Origin: Butyrivibrio sp.
Lineage (GTDB): Bacteria; Bacillota; Clostridia; Lachnospirales; Lachnospiraceae
Assembly: GCA_015056565.1 (NCBI GenBank)
Contig: SVGB01000011.1
Location: 1-64,000 of the forward strand
DNA: 64,000 nucleotides
Direction: 5' to 3'
Below the pieces are notes generated by a model, which worked only from the letters and a program-made list of their open reading frames with translations, ran no database searches and was not told where the DNA came from. Made by a program: the position numbers and the translations under genes. How positions within the stretch are numbered: the stretch's first letter is position 1; each line of letters opens with the position of its first letter. Shown here piece by piece: positions 43,901-54,200 of the stretch.

Positions 43901-45679
43901 CTAGTCGTCAGGAGAAATATCTGCGTGAGATAGTTTTTCCAGTTCTTTCTTGCCCTGTATGGTCTTGGTCAGATATTCAGGGTCATCAAGTTTAAGTTCC
44001 TTTTTCTGCCGTTCATATCCAGAGTGCTTGACTGCGTAGATGATATCTCTAAAAGCCTTGCGCCTCTGGTCCTTGGTCTCGATCTCCACCAGGTTGGTAT
44101 TGAACATCTCAGCGACCTGCCTGTGTTCTTCCTCGTCTGTGAAGTGGTCGAGCACTGAAGCCGGCGAAAAATTCCCGGCCTCTAAGCCCTTAAAAAGCTC
44201 TTTTGCAACACTTCTATATAGATCATCTGAGAAATCCTCAGGTGTTACCCATTTTATGACCTTAGGGAAAATAGCAGGTTCATCCGAAAGCCAGGTAAGA
44301 AGGAGCCTTTGGTTTTTCCTCGCTCCGTCATCGGGACTCTTTTTAGTTGCAATCCCTGACTTTGGCCTTTCTGCCTGTCTTACGCCTCCACCTCTCGCTG
44401 CGGTATCTGCCACCAGCCTTCTTAGGTCGTCTATGGCAAAGCCAAATCTTGCTGCCACTGCCTCGATGTAGTTTTCCCTCTCAAGGGCCTCTTCGAATTC
44501 GCAGAGCTTGCCTGCCAGCTCTCTCTGGAACTCAGTCTTGGATACGGGATCGCTAAAGTCGTACCGGGACTGCATGACCCTTACTTCAAAAAAGAAAGTG
44601 TTCTCTGCATTTTTGATACGCACCTCAAACGCTTCCCTTCCCTCATTCTTGATGAACTCGTCCGGATCCTTGTGGGGTCGAAGGTCAAGTACCTTGCCCT
44701 TAAGCCCTGCGTCCTTAAGTATGCCAATTCCTCGAAGAGCTGCCTTGGTGCCTGCCTCATCGCTGTCATAAGACAGGATCACAGTGTCCGTATACCTCTT
44801 AAGGATCATCGCCTGACCTGGAGTAAACGCCGTTCCAAGGGAAGCAACAGCCATGCCAAATCCCGCCTGGTGCATGGCTATAACATCCATGTAGCCCTCG
44901 CAGATTATCATGTATCCAGCCCTTGAATTCTTGGCGTAGTTAAGGCCAAAGAGATTACGGCTCTTGTCAAAAATCGGCGTCTCCGGTGAATTCAGGTACT
45001 TGGGCTTGGCATCGCCCATGACCCTGCCTCCAAAGCCGATTACCTTGCCTGTGGCATCCATTATAGGAAACATAACCCTGTTCCAGAATTTGCCGGAAGT
45101 ACCTCTCTTTTCATCAAAGGAAGCAAGTCCCGCCTCGATTATCTGAGAGTCCTCATATCCAAGCTTTTTTAGATGAGCCACAATATCACTGGAATTAAGG
45201 CCCGAATAGCCAAGTCCAAAATGCTTAATGGTGTCATCAGACAGTTCCCTCTTTTTGAAGTACTCAAGTCCTACCTGCCCCTCAGGTCTTTTGAGATTTA
45301 AATAGTAGTACTTGGCAGCCTCCTTATTGATATCAAACAGGATCTGTTTTTTATCCCTAAGAGCCTTGGCCTGTGGCGAGTTATCTTCTTCAGGAAGGGT
45401 TATACCCGCTCTGTCTGCCAGCTGTTTCAAAGCTTCTGCAAATGTTAAGTTGTCATATTTCATCAAAAAAGTGATCACGTTACCGCCGGCTCCGCAACCA
45501 AAGCAGTAATACATCTGCTTGCCTGGTGATACAGAAAACGAACCGGACTTCTCATTGTGGAAAGGACAAAGCCCAAAATAGTTTGCTCCCTTTTTCTGGA
45601 TATGAACATACTGTCCTATCACATCCACAATGTCATTGCGCGACCTGACTTCTTCTACAATCTGATCTGAATAGCGCAA
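43901..45679 (-). CDS. dnaG: DNA primase
   Basis: 592 residues. The CHC2 zinc finger (CPFHNEKSGSFSV and YYCFGCGAGG) is N-terminal; the Toprim core has EGYMDVIAMHQAG and DSDEAGTKA; DPDEF is the third acidic motif; the C-terminal helicase-binding domain ends the protein. It makes RNA primers at the replication fork. The start is TTG (45679) with GGGGAAAAG upstream; ribosomes would begin MRYSDQIVEEV. It lies 40 bases after dgt and 55 before rpoD. Confidence 0.96.
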   Translation of the reverse strand: MRYSDQIVEEVRSRNDIVDVIGQYVHIQKKGANYFGLCPFHNEKSGSFSVSPGKQMYYCFGCGAGGNVITFLMKYDNLTFAEALKQLADRAGITLPEEDNSPQAKALRDKKQILFDINKEAAKYYYLNLKRPEGQVGLEYFKKRELSDDTIKHFGLGYSGLNSSDIVAHLKKLGYEDSQIIEAGLASFDEKRGTSGKFWNRVMFPIMDATGKVIGFGGRVMGDAKPKYLNSPETPIFDKSRNLFGLNYAKNSRAGYMIICEGYMDVIAMHQAGFGMAVASLGTAFTPGQAMILKRYTDTVILSYDSDEAGTKAALRGIGILKDAGLKGKVLDLRPHKDPDEFIKNEGREAFEVRIKNAENTFFFEVRVMQSRYDFSDPVSKTEFQRELAGKLCEFEEALERENYIEAVAARFGFAIDDLRRLVADTAARGGGVRQAERPKSGIATKKSPDDGARKNQRLLLTWLSDEPAIFPKVIKWVTPEDFSDDLYRSVAKELFKGLEAGNFSPASVLDHFTDEEEHRQVAEMFNTNLVEIETKDQRRKAFRDIIYAVKHSGYERQKKELKLDDPEYLTKTIQGKKELEKLSHADISPDD

Positions 45680-45719
45680 TTTCTTTTCCCCATTTCAATA
45701 TTAAATCGAGATACCTGAA

Positions 45720-46730
45720 TCAAAGAACTGTCCAGGATTTTGGAATATAGACCTCCTGGAATGTGGCTACTGCGTACCTGTCTGTCATTGAACTGACATA
45801 ATCACAGACAATGCGCTCTTTTGACGCTTCTCCCCTGTCCATCATCTCTTTCAGATAGTCAGGAAGCTGATCGATGTGACCCACATAGTAGTGGTAAAGG
45901 ATCTTGATCATATCATCGACCTTGGTCTCCTCCCCCTTAGCCACCGGATTAGTGTATACTCTTTCAAACATAAAGCGCCTTAGCGCATGAAATGCCTCAT
46001 AGACTTCCTCTGACATCCTGATGTCATCCTTGTCCATGCTGTTGGCTATTATATCGTGAATAAAACCATCAAGCCATTCGCCCTTGGTATGTCCAAGGAT
46101 CCTGGTAATTGAGTCAGGAACATCACTCTCTTCAATGATCCCGCCTCTTATTGCATCGTCCATGTCATGGTGCATATATGCGATCTTGTCAGAAAGTCGC
46201 ACAACCTTGCCCTCAAGGGTTCCTGGCGTTAAGTCCATCTCGTGATTTAAGATCCCGTCGCGAACTTCCCAGGTAAGGTTAAGTCCCTTGCCATAGTTCT
46301 CAAGCTTCTCGACTATCCTAAGGCTCTGCTCATTATGTTTGAAGCCTTCTGGACACTCAGCATCAAGAGCCCTCTCTCCAGCATGACCAAAAGGTGTATG
46401 TCCAAGGTCATGTCCAAGAGCAATGGCCTCCACCAGGTCTTCATTTAACCTAAGTGCCTTGGCGATAGTCCTGGCATTTTGCGAAACCTCAAGGGTGTGA
46501 GTCATACGAGTCCTGTAATGATCTCCGTCTGGAGACAAAAAGACCTGGGTCTTGTCCTTGAGCCTTCTAAACGACTTGGAATAAAGGATACGGTCGCGAT
46601 CCCTCTGAAAACAAGGCCTTATGTCACAGGGCTTTTCTTCTTTTTCTCTTCCCTTGGAATTCATGCTAAGACAAGCATGGGTGCTTAAGATCTGAGTTTC
46701 TCTTTCTTCAAGTTTCTCTCGTATCTTCAA
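45720..46730 (-). CDS. dgt: dGTPase-like deoxynucleoside triphosphohydrolase
   Basis: 336 residues. The HD-domain metal site reads RTRMTHTLEVSQNARTIA, then GHDLGHTPFGHAGE, then LNHEMD..., VRLSDKIAYMHHDMDD. FRRLKDKTQVF and DGDHYRTR are family blocks. Hydrolyses dGTP or other dNTPs, trimming the pool. It heads the dgt-dnaG-rpoD-trmK-kinase operon. The start is TTG (46730), since no ATG fits the conserved N-terminus; the binding site there is weak. Confidence 0.92.
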   Translation of the reverse strand: MKIREKLEERETQILSTHACLSMNSKGREKEEKPCDIRPCFQRDRDRILYSKSFRRLKDKTQVFLSPDGDHYRTRMTHTLEVSQNARTIAKALRLNEDLVEAIALGHDLGHTPFGHAGERALDAECPEGFKHNEQSLRIVEKLENYGKGLNLTWEVRDGILNHEMDLTPGTLEGKVVRLSDKIAYMHHDMDDAIRGGIIEESDVPDSITRILGHTKGEWLDGFIHDIIANSMDKDDIRMSEEVYEAFHALRRFMFERVYTNPVAKGEETKVDDMIKILYHYYVGHIDQLPDYLKEMMDRGEASKERIVCDYVSSMTDRYAVATFQEVYIPKSWTVL

Positions 46731-46770
46731 TGCTGTTCTTCTTTCTCAGGTAGATTATTGGGACAAAAAA

Positions 46771-46801
46771 GTCCCACATCTGTTATTATTCGACGTGGGA
46801 C
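46771..46801 (-). terminator. Terminator upstream of dgt
   Basis: A 7-bp GTCCCAC stem with an AT-rich loop is followed on the minus strand by TTTTTTGTCC. It ends transcripts of the 46831 gene before the replication operon begins. Confidence 0.78.
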
Positions 46802-46830
46802 TTCAAAATCCTTTTTATTTTATAGAAAAA

Positions 46831-47142
46831 TTATTTTGACCATTCACTTTTGCGGCTCTCATACTGATCATTTATCCATGCCACAGCCGCTTCAAAGCCT
46901 TCTTGGGACACCTCAAAATTCTCCGAGGTCATCAATTCCTTGTCAGTATTTGCATAGGAGTATGGTTCTGGCCACACAGTTGCCATAAGAGTCGCAGGGC
47001 CTCTGTCTTCTTTTTTTATGAAAAAGACATTTTCCAGTGGTTCTCTTGCCAGCCTGTATCTCATTCCCTTGTGGCTTCCAAAGTATGCCTCACCATATTC
47101 ATAGTGTGTTAAGTTAAAAAAGCTAGATAACTCAATTTCCAT
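46831..47142 (-). CDS. Conserved hypothetical small protein
   Basis: 103 residues (109 if an ATG at 47160 is used). It is soluble and acidic, with the block YGEAYFGSHKGMRYRLAREP and later PATLMATVWPEPYSY and FEAAVAWINDQY. I recall similar short proteins in Lachnospiraceae but no function. Neither possible start has a strong binding site; GGAA lies close to the ATG at 47142. It follows the 47191-47709 gene by under 50 bases and is closed by a terminator. Confidence 0.6.
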   Translation of the reverse strand: MEIELSSFFNLTHYEYGEAYFGSHKGMRYRLAREPLENVFFIKKEDRGPATLMATVWPEPYSYANTDKELMTSENFEVSQEGFEAAVAWINDQYESRKSEWSK

Positions 47143-47190
47143 GTTTCCAAAACTTCCCATCTATTGCCATTTCACTTAAGAGCGCTGCTA

Positions 47191-47709
47191 TCACTTGAAT
47201 CTGCCAAAGAACTGCGCCATAGGTCCAACTGTGGCCTGAAGATCCGTGATTGCCTTATTGAGTCCTTCAAAATCAATACCAGCCATATTATTAACTGCCT
47301 GCGTAAGCGGCTCAGTATTATCATTGACCAATTGATTCAGATTCTTACTGGCATCTGTCATCTCCGCAACCATGGCATTGATATTTTCAACAGAGCTGCT
47401 TGCATCTGCCACCATCTTATCAATATTGGTAAGCGTCATAGTTACCTTAGGCACCAATACCAACATCGTCACCAGCACAACCACGAATATACCTACTGTA
47501 GCCAAAGTTGTTATCCTCTGTAAAAAGAGTTGCTTCTTGCCGATTTTTACCAACATATCTAACGCCGGTGAACCATCTGCATTTGTTACATTTGCAACGC
47601 TATCCGCATTTATATCATTTCCTACATTCGCTGCATTTACTTCAACACCAGTATTTACAGCATCCTCAGCGCCCTGCTTTACATCCTTCTCATTAACACT
47701 ATCACTCAT
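47191..47709 (-). CDS. Single-pass membrane protein with coiled-coil, unknown function
   Basis: 172 residues. The first 55 residues are acidic, Asn- and Val-rich and without a signal peptide; a membrane helix follows (LATVGIFVVVLVTMLVLVPKV), then an external helical part with heptad-like spacing (MVADASSSVENINAMVAEMT, LNQLVNDNTEPLTQAVNNM). It resembles coiled-coil stretches of MlaD- or methyl-accepting-type proteins, but that is composition only. GGGGG precedes the ATG. It lies downstream of the 193-bp palindrome. Confidence 0.65.
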   Translation of the reverse strand: MSDSVNEKDVKQGAEDAVNTGVEVNAANVGNDINADSVANVTNADGSPALDMLVKIGKKQLFLQRITTLATVGIFVVVLVTMLVLVPKVTMTLTNIDKMVADASSSVENINAMVAEMTDASKNLNQLVNDNTEPLTQAVNNMAGIDFEGLNKAITDLQATVGPMAQFFGRFK

Positions 47710-47752
47710 TTTACAATCCCCCTATATATCAACACTCTACCTATCCTGGGAC

Positions 47753-47945
47753 GAAAGTCCGAGCTCGACCGGCGTCCGGCGGCTAAATGTGCAAGTTTTG
47801 CGAGTTTTAAACCACGGAGTTGAGACCAATCAGTCTCAAGTGCCTATGCACGCAGAGACTGATGCTCTGGGCTCAACGCAGTGTCCGGTTTAAAGGAGCA
47901 AAAATTGCACATTTAGCCACCGGACGCCGGTCGAGCCGGACTTTC
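47753..47945. repeat. 193-bp near-perfect palindrome, structured RNA or mobile hairpin candidate
   Basis: The outer arms (47753-47794 and 47905-47945) pair over 40 of 41 positions with one bulged base, with GAAAGTCC at both tips. Inside are further paired blocks (TTTTAAACC with GGTTTAAAG, GGAGTTGAG with CTCAACGC) and a central stem (CAGTCTC / GAGACTG) capped by GTGC/GCAC. It lies 14 bases past the carB stop and 44 before the next gene. No T-run, tRNA or known riboswitch motif is seen. Confidence 0.8.
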
Positions 47946-47959
47946 CCCCGTATTAGAAG

Positions 47960-50900
47960 TTAGATCTGGTGGTACTCCTGCAGTGACTTGATGTGTCCGC
48001 TGCCCTTAAGCTTGACCTCAGTGATTCCCTCCGCTGCTGCTTTGGCTGCTGCCACAGTTGTAATGTATGGAATGCGGGCCTTTATTGCTGCACGGCGAAG
48101 GTATCCGTCATCATGCTCTGCACCCTTTCCAATTGGTGTGTTGATAACAAGCTGCACGTCGCCATTCTTGATCACGTCCTCTACGTTTGGTCTTCCGCCC
48201 TCGTAGTTCTTCATGATCCTGACTGCATCAATACCTGCATCAACTATATTCTCAAAGGTCTTGCCTGTGGCGTAGATCTTGAAGCCCTCATCAGCGAAGG
48301 CTCTTGCAATATCTGCTGCCTCTGGCTTGTCCTCTGAATTAAGTGAAATAAGTACTGCACCCTCCAGTGGAAGTGCTGCTCCTGCTGCCTCTTCAGCCTT
48401 AAAAAATGCTTCTCCAGGGGTTCTTGCAAGACCAAGGACTTCTCCGGTTGAACGCATCTCAGGTCCTAAGACAGGATCAACTTCAGGGAACATATTAAAT
48501 GGGAATACAGCCTCTTTTACGCCGTAGTAAACTGGCTCATCCTTGGACTTATTAGCAATAAGATCCTTAACAGGTGAAGGTCTTCCAGTAAGCTGTGATG
48601 TGATGATATCTGTAGCCACCGGAACCATCTTGATACCACATACCTTGGATACAAGAGGTACTGTTCTGGATGCTCTGGGATTAGCCTCAAGAACATACAC
48701 AGTGTCATCCTCAATGGCGTACTGCATGTTCATAAGACCAACTACATTCATCTCAACAGCAATCTTTCTGGTGTACTCCTCGATGGTGCGAAGGTTCTTT
48801 TCAGAGATGTGCTTACTTGGAATGATGCATGCTGAGTCACCGGAGTGGATACCAGCAAGCTCAATGTGCTCCATAACTGCAGGAACAAAAGCCTGCTTAC
48901 CATCACTTATTGCATCAGCCTCGCACTCAAGGGCGTTGTGAAGGAATCTGTCGATAAGGATAGGTCTGTCAGGCGTAACACCAACAGCTGCCTTCATGTA
49001 ACCTTCCATGCTCTCCTCGTCTCTTACGATCTCCATTCCTCTTCCGCCAAGGACGAAGGATGGACGGACCATTACAGGATATCCGATCCTTGCTGCAATT
49101 TTCTTTGCTCCCTCTACATCAGATGCCATTCCTGACTCAGCCATAGGGATACCGAGCTTTTGCATCATCATGCGGAACTGGTCTCTATCCTCAGCAAGGT
49201 CGATAACTTCAGGAGTAGTACCAAGGATGTTTACACCCTCTTCCTTGAGCTTGGCTGCCAGGTTAAGAGGTGTCTGTCCACCAAACTGAGCGATGACGCC
49301 TACTGGCTTTTCTTTCCTGTAAATCTGAAGAACATCCTCAAGTGTCAGTGGCTCAAAGTAAAGGGTATCAGATGTATCGTAGTCAGTTGAAACTGTCTCT
49401 GGGTTGCAGTTTACAATGATAGTCTCAAATCCAAGCTTTTTAAGGGCAAGAGCTGCATGTACACAGCAGTAGTCAAACTCAATACCCTGTCCGATCCTGT
49501 TAGGACCACCGCCAAGGATCATGATCTTCTTGGAACCATCCGCTCCCATATCCTTAGGGTTCTCAAGGCTTGCGGCTCTCTTATAGGTTGAGTAGTAGTA
49601 AGCAGCACCCTCTGTACCATATACATGAACGCCGTCCCACTCCTCTGTGAGGCCCTGTTTATCTCTTGTATTTCTGATATCATCCTCAGAAACTCCAAGG
49701 ATCTGAGAAAGATATTTATCTGCAAAGCCATCTTCCTTGGCTTTAACCAAAGCATCCTCTGAAGGAACCTGTCCCTTAAACTTGGAAACCAGCTCTTTTT
49801 CTTCATCAACAAGTTCTTTTATCTCATTAAGGAAATAGTGCTTAACCTTGGTTATATCAAAGAGCTCCTCAACAGTGATGCCCTTCTTGAGCGCCTCGTA
49901 TATGAGGAAATATCTCTCAGAGGAAGCGTTCTTGAGCATGCGAAGAAGCTCAGTCTTGTCCATATCCTCGTACTTTTTAACATTGCCAAGGCCGTACCTG
50001 CCTTTTTCAAGGGATCTGATGGCCTTCTGGAAAGCTTCCTTGAAGTTCTTGCCGATGGACATAACTTCGCCCACCGCTCTCATCTGGGTACCAAGCTTGT
50101 CTTCTACGCCATGGAACTTCTCAAAAGCCCAGCGCGCAAATTTAACAACAACATAGTCTCCATTTGGAACATACTTATCAAGGGTTCCAAACTTGGAATC
50201 AGGAAGTTCTGAAAGGGTAAGTCCTGTAGCGAGTTTGGCTGAAACAAGGGCAATCGGGAATCCTGTAGCCTTACTTGCAAGGGCTGATGAGCGTGAAGTA
50301 CGTGGGTTGATCTCGATAACCACGATCCTGCCAGTCTTAGGGTCATGAGCAAACTGTACGTTGGTTCCACCGATAACGCCGATGTGCTCAACGATCTTGT
50401 AGGCCTGGCGCTGAAGCTCTTTCTGAAGATCCTCAGAAATTGTGAGCATTGGAGCTGTACAGAAGGAATCACCTGTGTGAACACCAACAGGGTCAACGTT
50501 CTCAATGAAGCATACGGTGATCATGTTGTTGTCCTTATCTCTTACAACCTCAAGCTCAAGCTCTTCCCAGCCAAGGATCGACTCCTCAACAAGAACCTGG
50601 TGAATGATAGATGCTGCGAGGCCTCTTGCACATACAGTCTGAAGCTCTTCCTTGTTGTAAACAAGTCCGCCGCCTGCGCCGCCCATGGTGTAAGCAGGAC
50701 GAAGAACTACAGGGTAACCCAGCTCGTCAGCCTCTGCCAGAGCTTCCTCGATGCTGTAGCAGGCCTTTGATCTTGCCATCTCAATTCCAAGCATGTCCAT
50801 GGTCTTTTTAAACTCTGTCCTGTCTTCGCCTCGCTCAATTGCGTCAACCTGAACGCCTATTACCTTAACATTATATTTATCGAGGACTCCTGCCTTATAT

Positions 50901-51205
50901 AGCTCAGAGCACAAATTAAGACCAGATTGTCCGCCTAAATTAGGGAGTAATGCATCTGGTCTTTCTTTTTCAATAACTGCCGCAACGCGCTCGACATTAA
51001 GCGGCTCAATATAAGTCTTATCAGCCATCTCCGGATCAGTCATGATAGTTGCCGGATTGGAGTTAACTAAAACAATTTCATACCCAAGGCTACGAAGGGC
51101 TTTGCACGCCTGTGTCCCTGAATAGTCAAATTCACAAGCCTGTCCGATAACGATAGGCCCTGAACCGATTATAAGTACTTTGTGGATATCTGTTCTCTGT
51201 GCCAT
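47960..51205 (-). CDS. carB: Carbamoyl-phosphate synthase large subunit
   Basis: 1081 residues, full length. Two homologous ATP-grasp halves (residues about 1-550 and 551-935) and a C-terminal allosteric domain (MGS-like) are present. KVLIIGSGPIVIGQACEFDYSGTQ, ILGGGPNRIGQGIEFDYCCVHA, RPAYTMGGAGGG and RPSFVLGGRGMEIV are diagnostic. Makes carbamoyl phosphate for pyrimidines and arginine. carA is not beside it, so the small subunit is elsewhere. GGGGAGGA precedes the ATG and it has its own promoter. Confidence 0.97.
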   Translation of the reverse strand: MAQRTDIHKVLIIGSGPIVIGQACEFDYSGTQACKALRSLGYEIVLVNSNPATIMTDPEMADKTYIEPLNVERVAAVIEKERPDALLPNLGGQSGLNLCSELYKAGVLDKYNVKVIGVQVDAIERGEDRTEFKKTMDMLGIEMARSKACYSIEEALAEADELGYPVVLRPAYTMGGAGGGLVYNKEELQTVCARGLAASIIHQVLVEESILGWEELELEVVRDKDNNMITVCFIENVDPVGVHTGDSFCTAPMLTISEDLQKELQRQAYKIVEHIGVIGGTNVQFAHDPKTGRIVVIEINPRTSRSSALASKATGFPIALVSAKLATGLTLSELPDSKFGTLDKYVPNGDYVVVKFARWAFEKFHGVEDKLGTQMRAVGEVMSIGKNFKEAFQKAIRSLEKGRYGLGNVKKYEDMDKTELLRMLKNASSERYFLIYEALKKGITVEELFDITKVKHYFLNEIKELVDEEKELVSKFKGQVPSEDALVKAKEDGFADKYLSQILGVSEDDIRNTRDKQGLTEEWDGVHVYGTEGAAYYYSTYKRAASLENPKDMGADGSKKIMILGGGPNRIGQGIEFDYCCVHAALALKKLGFETIIVNCNPETVSTDYDTSDTLYFEPLTLEDVLQIYRKEKPVGVIAQFGGQTPLNLAAKLKEEGVNILGTTPEVIDLAEDRDQFRMMMQKLGIPMAESGMASDVEGAKKIAARIGYPVMVRPSFVLGGRGMEIVRDEESMEGYMKAAVGVTPDRPILIDRFLHNALECEADAISDGKQAFVPAVMEHIELAGIHSGDSACIIPSKHISEKNLRTIEEYTRKIAVEMNVVGLMNMQYAIEDDTVYVLEANPRASRTVPLVSKVCGIKMVPVATDIITSQLTGRPSPVKDLIANKSKDEPVYYGVKEAVFPFNMFPEVDPVLGPEMRSTGEVLGLARTPGEAFFKAEEAAGAALPLEGAVLISLNSEDKPEAADIARAFADEGFKIYATGKTFENIVDAGIDAVRIMKNYEGGRPNVEDVIKNGDVQLVINTPIGKGAEHDDGYLRRAAIKARIPYITTVAAAKAAAEGITEVKLKGSGHIKSLQEYHQI

Positions 51206-51242
51206 TTTATTCCTCCCCGATTAATCTTTTTCCATCCCTACA

Positions 51243-51271
51243 ATTCTATTATTCAATCGGCACAAAGACAA
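51243..51271 (-). promoter_or_regulatory. Sigma-A promoter of carB
   Basis: Minus strand TTGTCT (51271..51266), a 17-base spacer and TAGAAT (51248..51243), about 37 bases before the carB ATG and just past the kinase stop codon. No PyrR-type attenuator fits in the remaining leader. Confidence 0.6.
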
Positions 51272-51288
51272 GTATAAAAATATTGATT

Positions 51289-54200
51289 TTATTTAATCTC
51301 TTTTAGTATATTTTCCATGGCCTCATAGTCCTCTTTTTCGAAACAATTTCTTAATTTTGTAATGGTCTGTACATGCTGCTCCGCAAAAGAAAAGTCTTCC
51401 ATCTCCTTAAAGGTCTTTGAAAGAAACTCCTTGTTCTTTTCTTTGGCACCAGCTTCTAATGCAGTATACATGCTCTTTATAAGGATTTCCCCAAGATCTT
51501 CATTGGATACAGAGTGATCTTCCTGTGCTGCAGCCGCATCATCTTCAGCATCATCTGCCTTTACAGGGTTCTTTTCGTAATACTTTTCAAGAGGCTCTTT
51601 AAACCCTCTTAGTTCATTCATAAGATTGTCATGATTCTTCTGGATAAAAGAAATATCCTGAGCCTTACCTGCCATCTCAAGATCTTCAGCATCTTTTGAA
51701 AGCTTTCCTGCTCCCACTAAACGGGCAGAGCTCTTAAGTGCATGAACCTTGGTGGTATAGCTGCCAAAATCTCCCTCATTGTAGTAGTTCTCAAGCTCTT
51801 TCGCCTTGTCTTCAATGGAGTTATAGAAAATCGAAAGCACAGACAAAAATGACTCTTCAGAGCCGCTGTTTTCAATGGCAAGATTCTTATCAATGCCTTC
51901 AATTCCCTCAAACCACTCTTCTTTCTTCACAGAAACATCTTTTTCCCTGGACTTGTGTTTCTTTTCAGGTATCAAAACAGGCACATTATCGTCATAGGAA
52001 ACCAGCTTTTCAAGGTTATAGGCTCGGTCTGTCTCATCAATATACATTATTCCAAAGGCGCCCGGGCCACAGCTTATGGACATTGCAGCACTTGCCTTCT
52101 GGAATATCACATTCTTAAACGGGAACCTTAAAAGAACTTTTTCCTTTATCTTTTCAAGCATCTCTTCCGATATTCCGGCATGGGTTATAAACACAAAGTC
52201 AAGATTTGGCTTCGCATATCTTGGAAGAGCATATTCTATGTACTTTTTATAGCCTTTCCAGGTATCTCCAAAATGAGCTCTGTCAAGCCTGAAGACGCTG
52301 TCCTTTACAAGCATGAAAGGCTTCATTCCTATGGATTGCATAAATCCATAGGTTCCCTTGCCCACAAATCCTCTTCTGTAAAGCACTCCCGGGTCACTGG
52401 CCACAAAGCTGCAGTGAATATTCTTTTTGATGTTATTCAGTTCCCCAATTATCTTGCCAGGAGTCAGGCCCTGTCCTGCCATATGATATGCCAAAAGAGC
52501 CATGATACCCATAGCACTTGAATTGATGCCAGAATTAAATACATAAACATTTCCGTAGGCCTTTGCAGCTTCTTTTGCATTCTCATACTCTTTGCTGACT
52601 TCTGCTGAAAGGGTGATGTGAATGACCTGATGGGCCTTTTTGAGCTCTTTTTCAAAGAACTGCTCAAACTCATCTGCAGACGGAGGCTCAGACAAAAAGT
52701 GCTTACCCTCATTCATGTAGTTAAGAACTTCATCCGGATCTGCTTCTATTCCGTCATAATATTCCCTGCCCTCAGAAAGAAGCTTGAAAGGAATGGCATC
52801 AATCTGAAGGTTCTTTAAAATAATATCAGGAAGATCACACATGCTGTTGATAGTTATGGCAATCGGAATCTTTCTGGTGTAGCCCTTTGATGATTTGGTC
52901 TGAGACCTTAGAGTTTCAGCGCTGCTTTGGCGGGTAACAATGTTCTCAGGAAGATGGGACAAAACAGTCTCTTCAAGTTGCTGCCCAGAAACCGGCTTTA
53001 CAAGGTATCCGTCAAATCCGCTGGACGAGTACAACTCTCTGTTCTCACTTCCCGCATTTGCTGTAAGAGCTATGATCGGAACATGATTATTTCTGCCACC
53101 TGCCTGCTTTCTGATCCTCTGCATGCACTCTATTCCATTCATTCCAGGCATCAGATGATCCATAAGGATAATGTCATACCTTATGTTAGCGGTCATGGAA
53201 AGAGCTTCTTCACCGCTGTCTGCAGTATCTATGCTCATCTTTGTCCCAATAAGCAGTTTTTTCTCAACCTCAAGGTTCATCTCATTGTCATCTACAATAA
53301 GCACTCTGGCTTCAGGCGCTGTAAAGCTGACTTCATAGTCTCTGCCCGATGCAGCGCTTCCATAGTTGGTAATATCTATCTCTCCAACTGCCATTGGGTT
53401 AGATATCTTTTGCCATAGCGAAACAGTAAAGGTTGACCCCTGGGTATAGACGCTGCTAACAGTTATGTCGCCGTCCATCAGCTCTACAAGCTGCTTTACT
53501 ATGGAAAGTCCAAGACCTGTACCTTCGATCTTAGTTGTATTTTCTTCATCCACTCTCTGGAAGGCATTGAAAATAAAGGGAAGAGTGTCCTGTTTTATGC
53601 CCATACCAGTGTCAGTTACAGTAAACAGGATATGAACAGAATCATCCCTTATATCCTCTTCTTCCATATGGAAGGTCACAGTGCCTTCCTTGGTATATTT
53701 GACTGCGTTGTTAAGGAGGTTGACCAGTATCTGCTTGATGCGCATTTCATCACCAAAGAGCTCTCTTGGGATTGTGGGATCTATCTCCACCTTAAACTCA
53801 AGGCCCTTTTGCTCAGCCCTTAGCCACATCATGTTTACAATGTCTGAAACCAGAGTAGCAACGCTGTAGTTTACAGGCACTATATCCATTCGCCCCGCTT
53901 CAATCTTGGAAAGGTCAAGAATATCATTGACCAGGGCAAGGAGCATCTTTCCTGCTCCCTGAATATTAGCCGCATCCTTTACTATCTCTTCTGATGCATC
54001 CTCCTGCCTAAGAATGATCTCATTGAGACCAAGGATTGAGTTAATGGGAGTCCTGATCTCATGGCTCATACTGGAAAAGAATCTGTTCTGTGATTTATTA
54101 AGTTCCTCAACCTTTTTGGTCTCTTCTTTAGCTCTTTTGTTCTCAGCCCTAAAGAGCCACTCAACGAACCACACCATTACGCAGCAGATGATGCCCACAA

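Noticed and set aside
42737..43933. Long plus-strand open frame of 398 codons over rpoD
   Set aside because: It is the mirror of rpoD; the Lys/Ala-rich repeats leave the opposite strand free of stops. No binding site and serine-rich nonsense composition.
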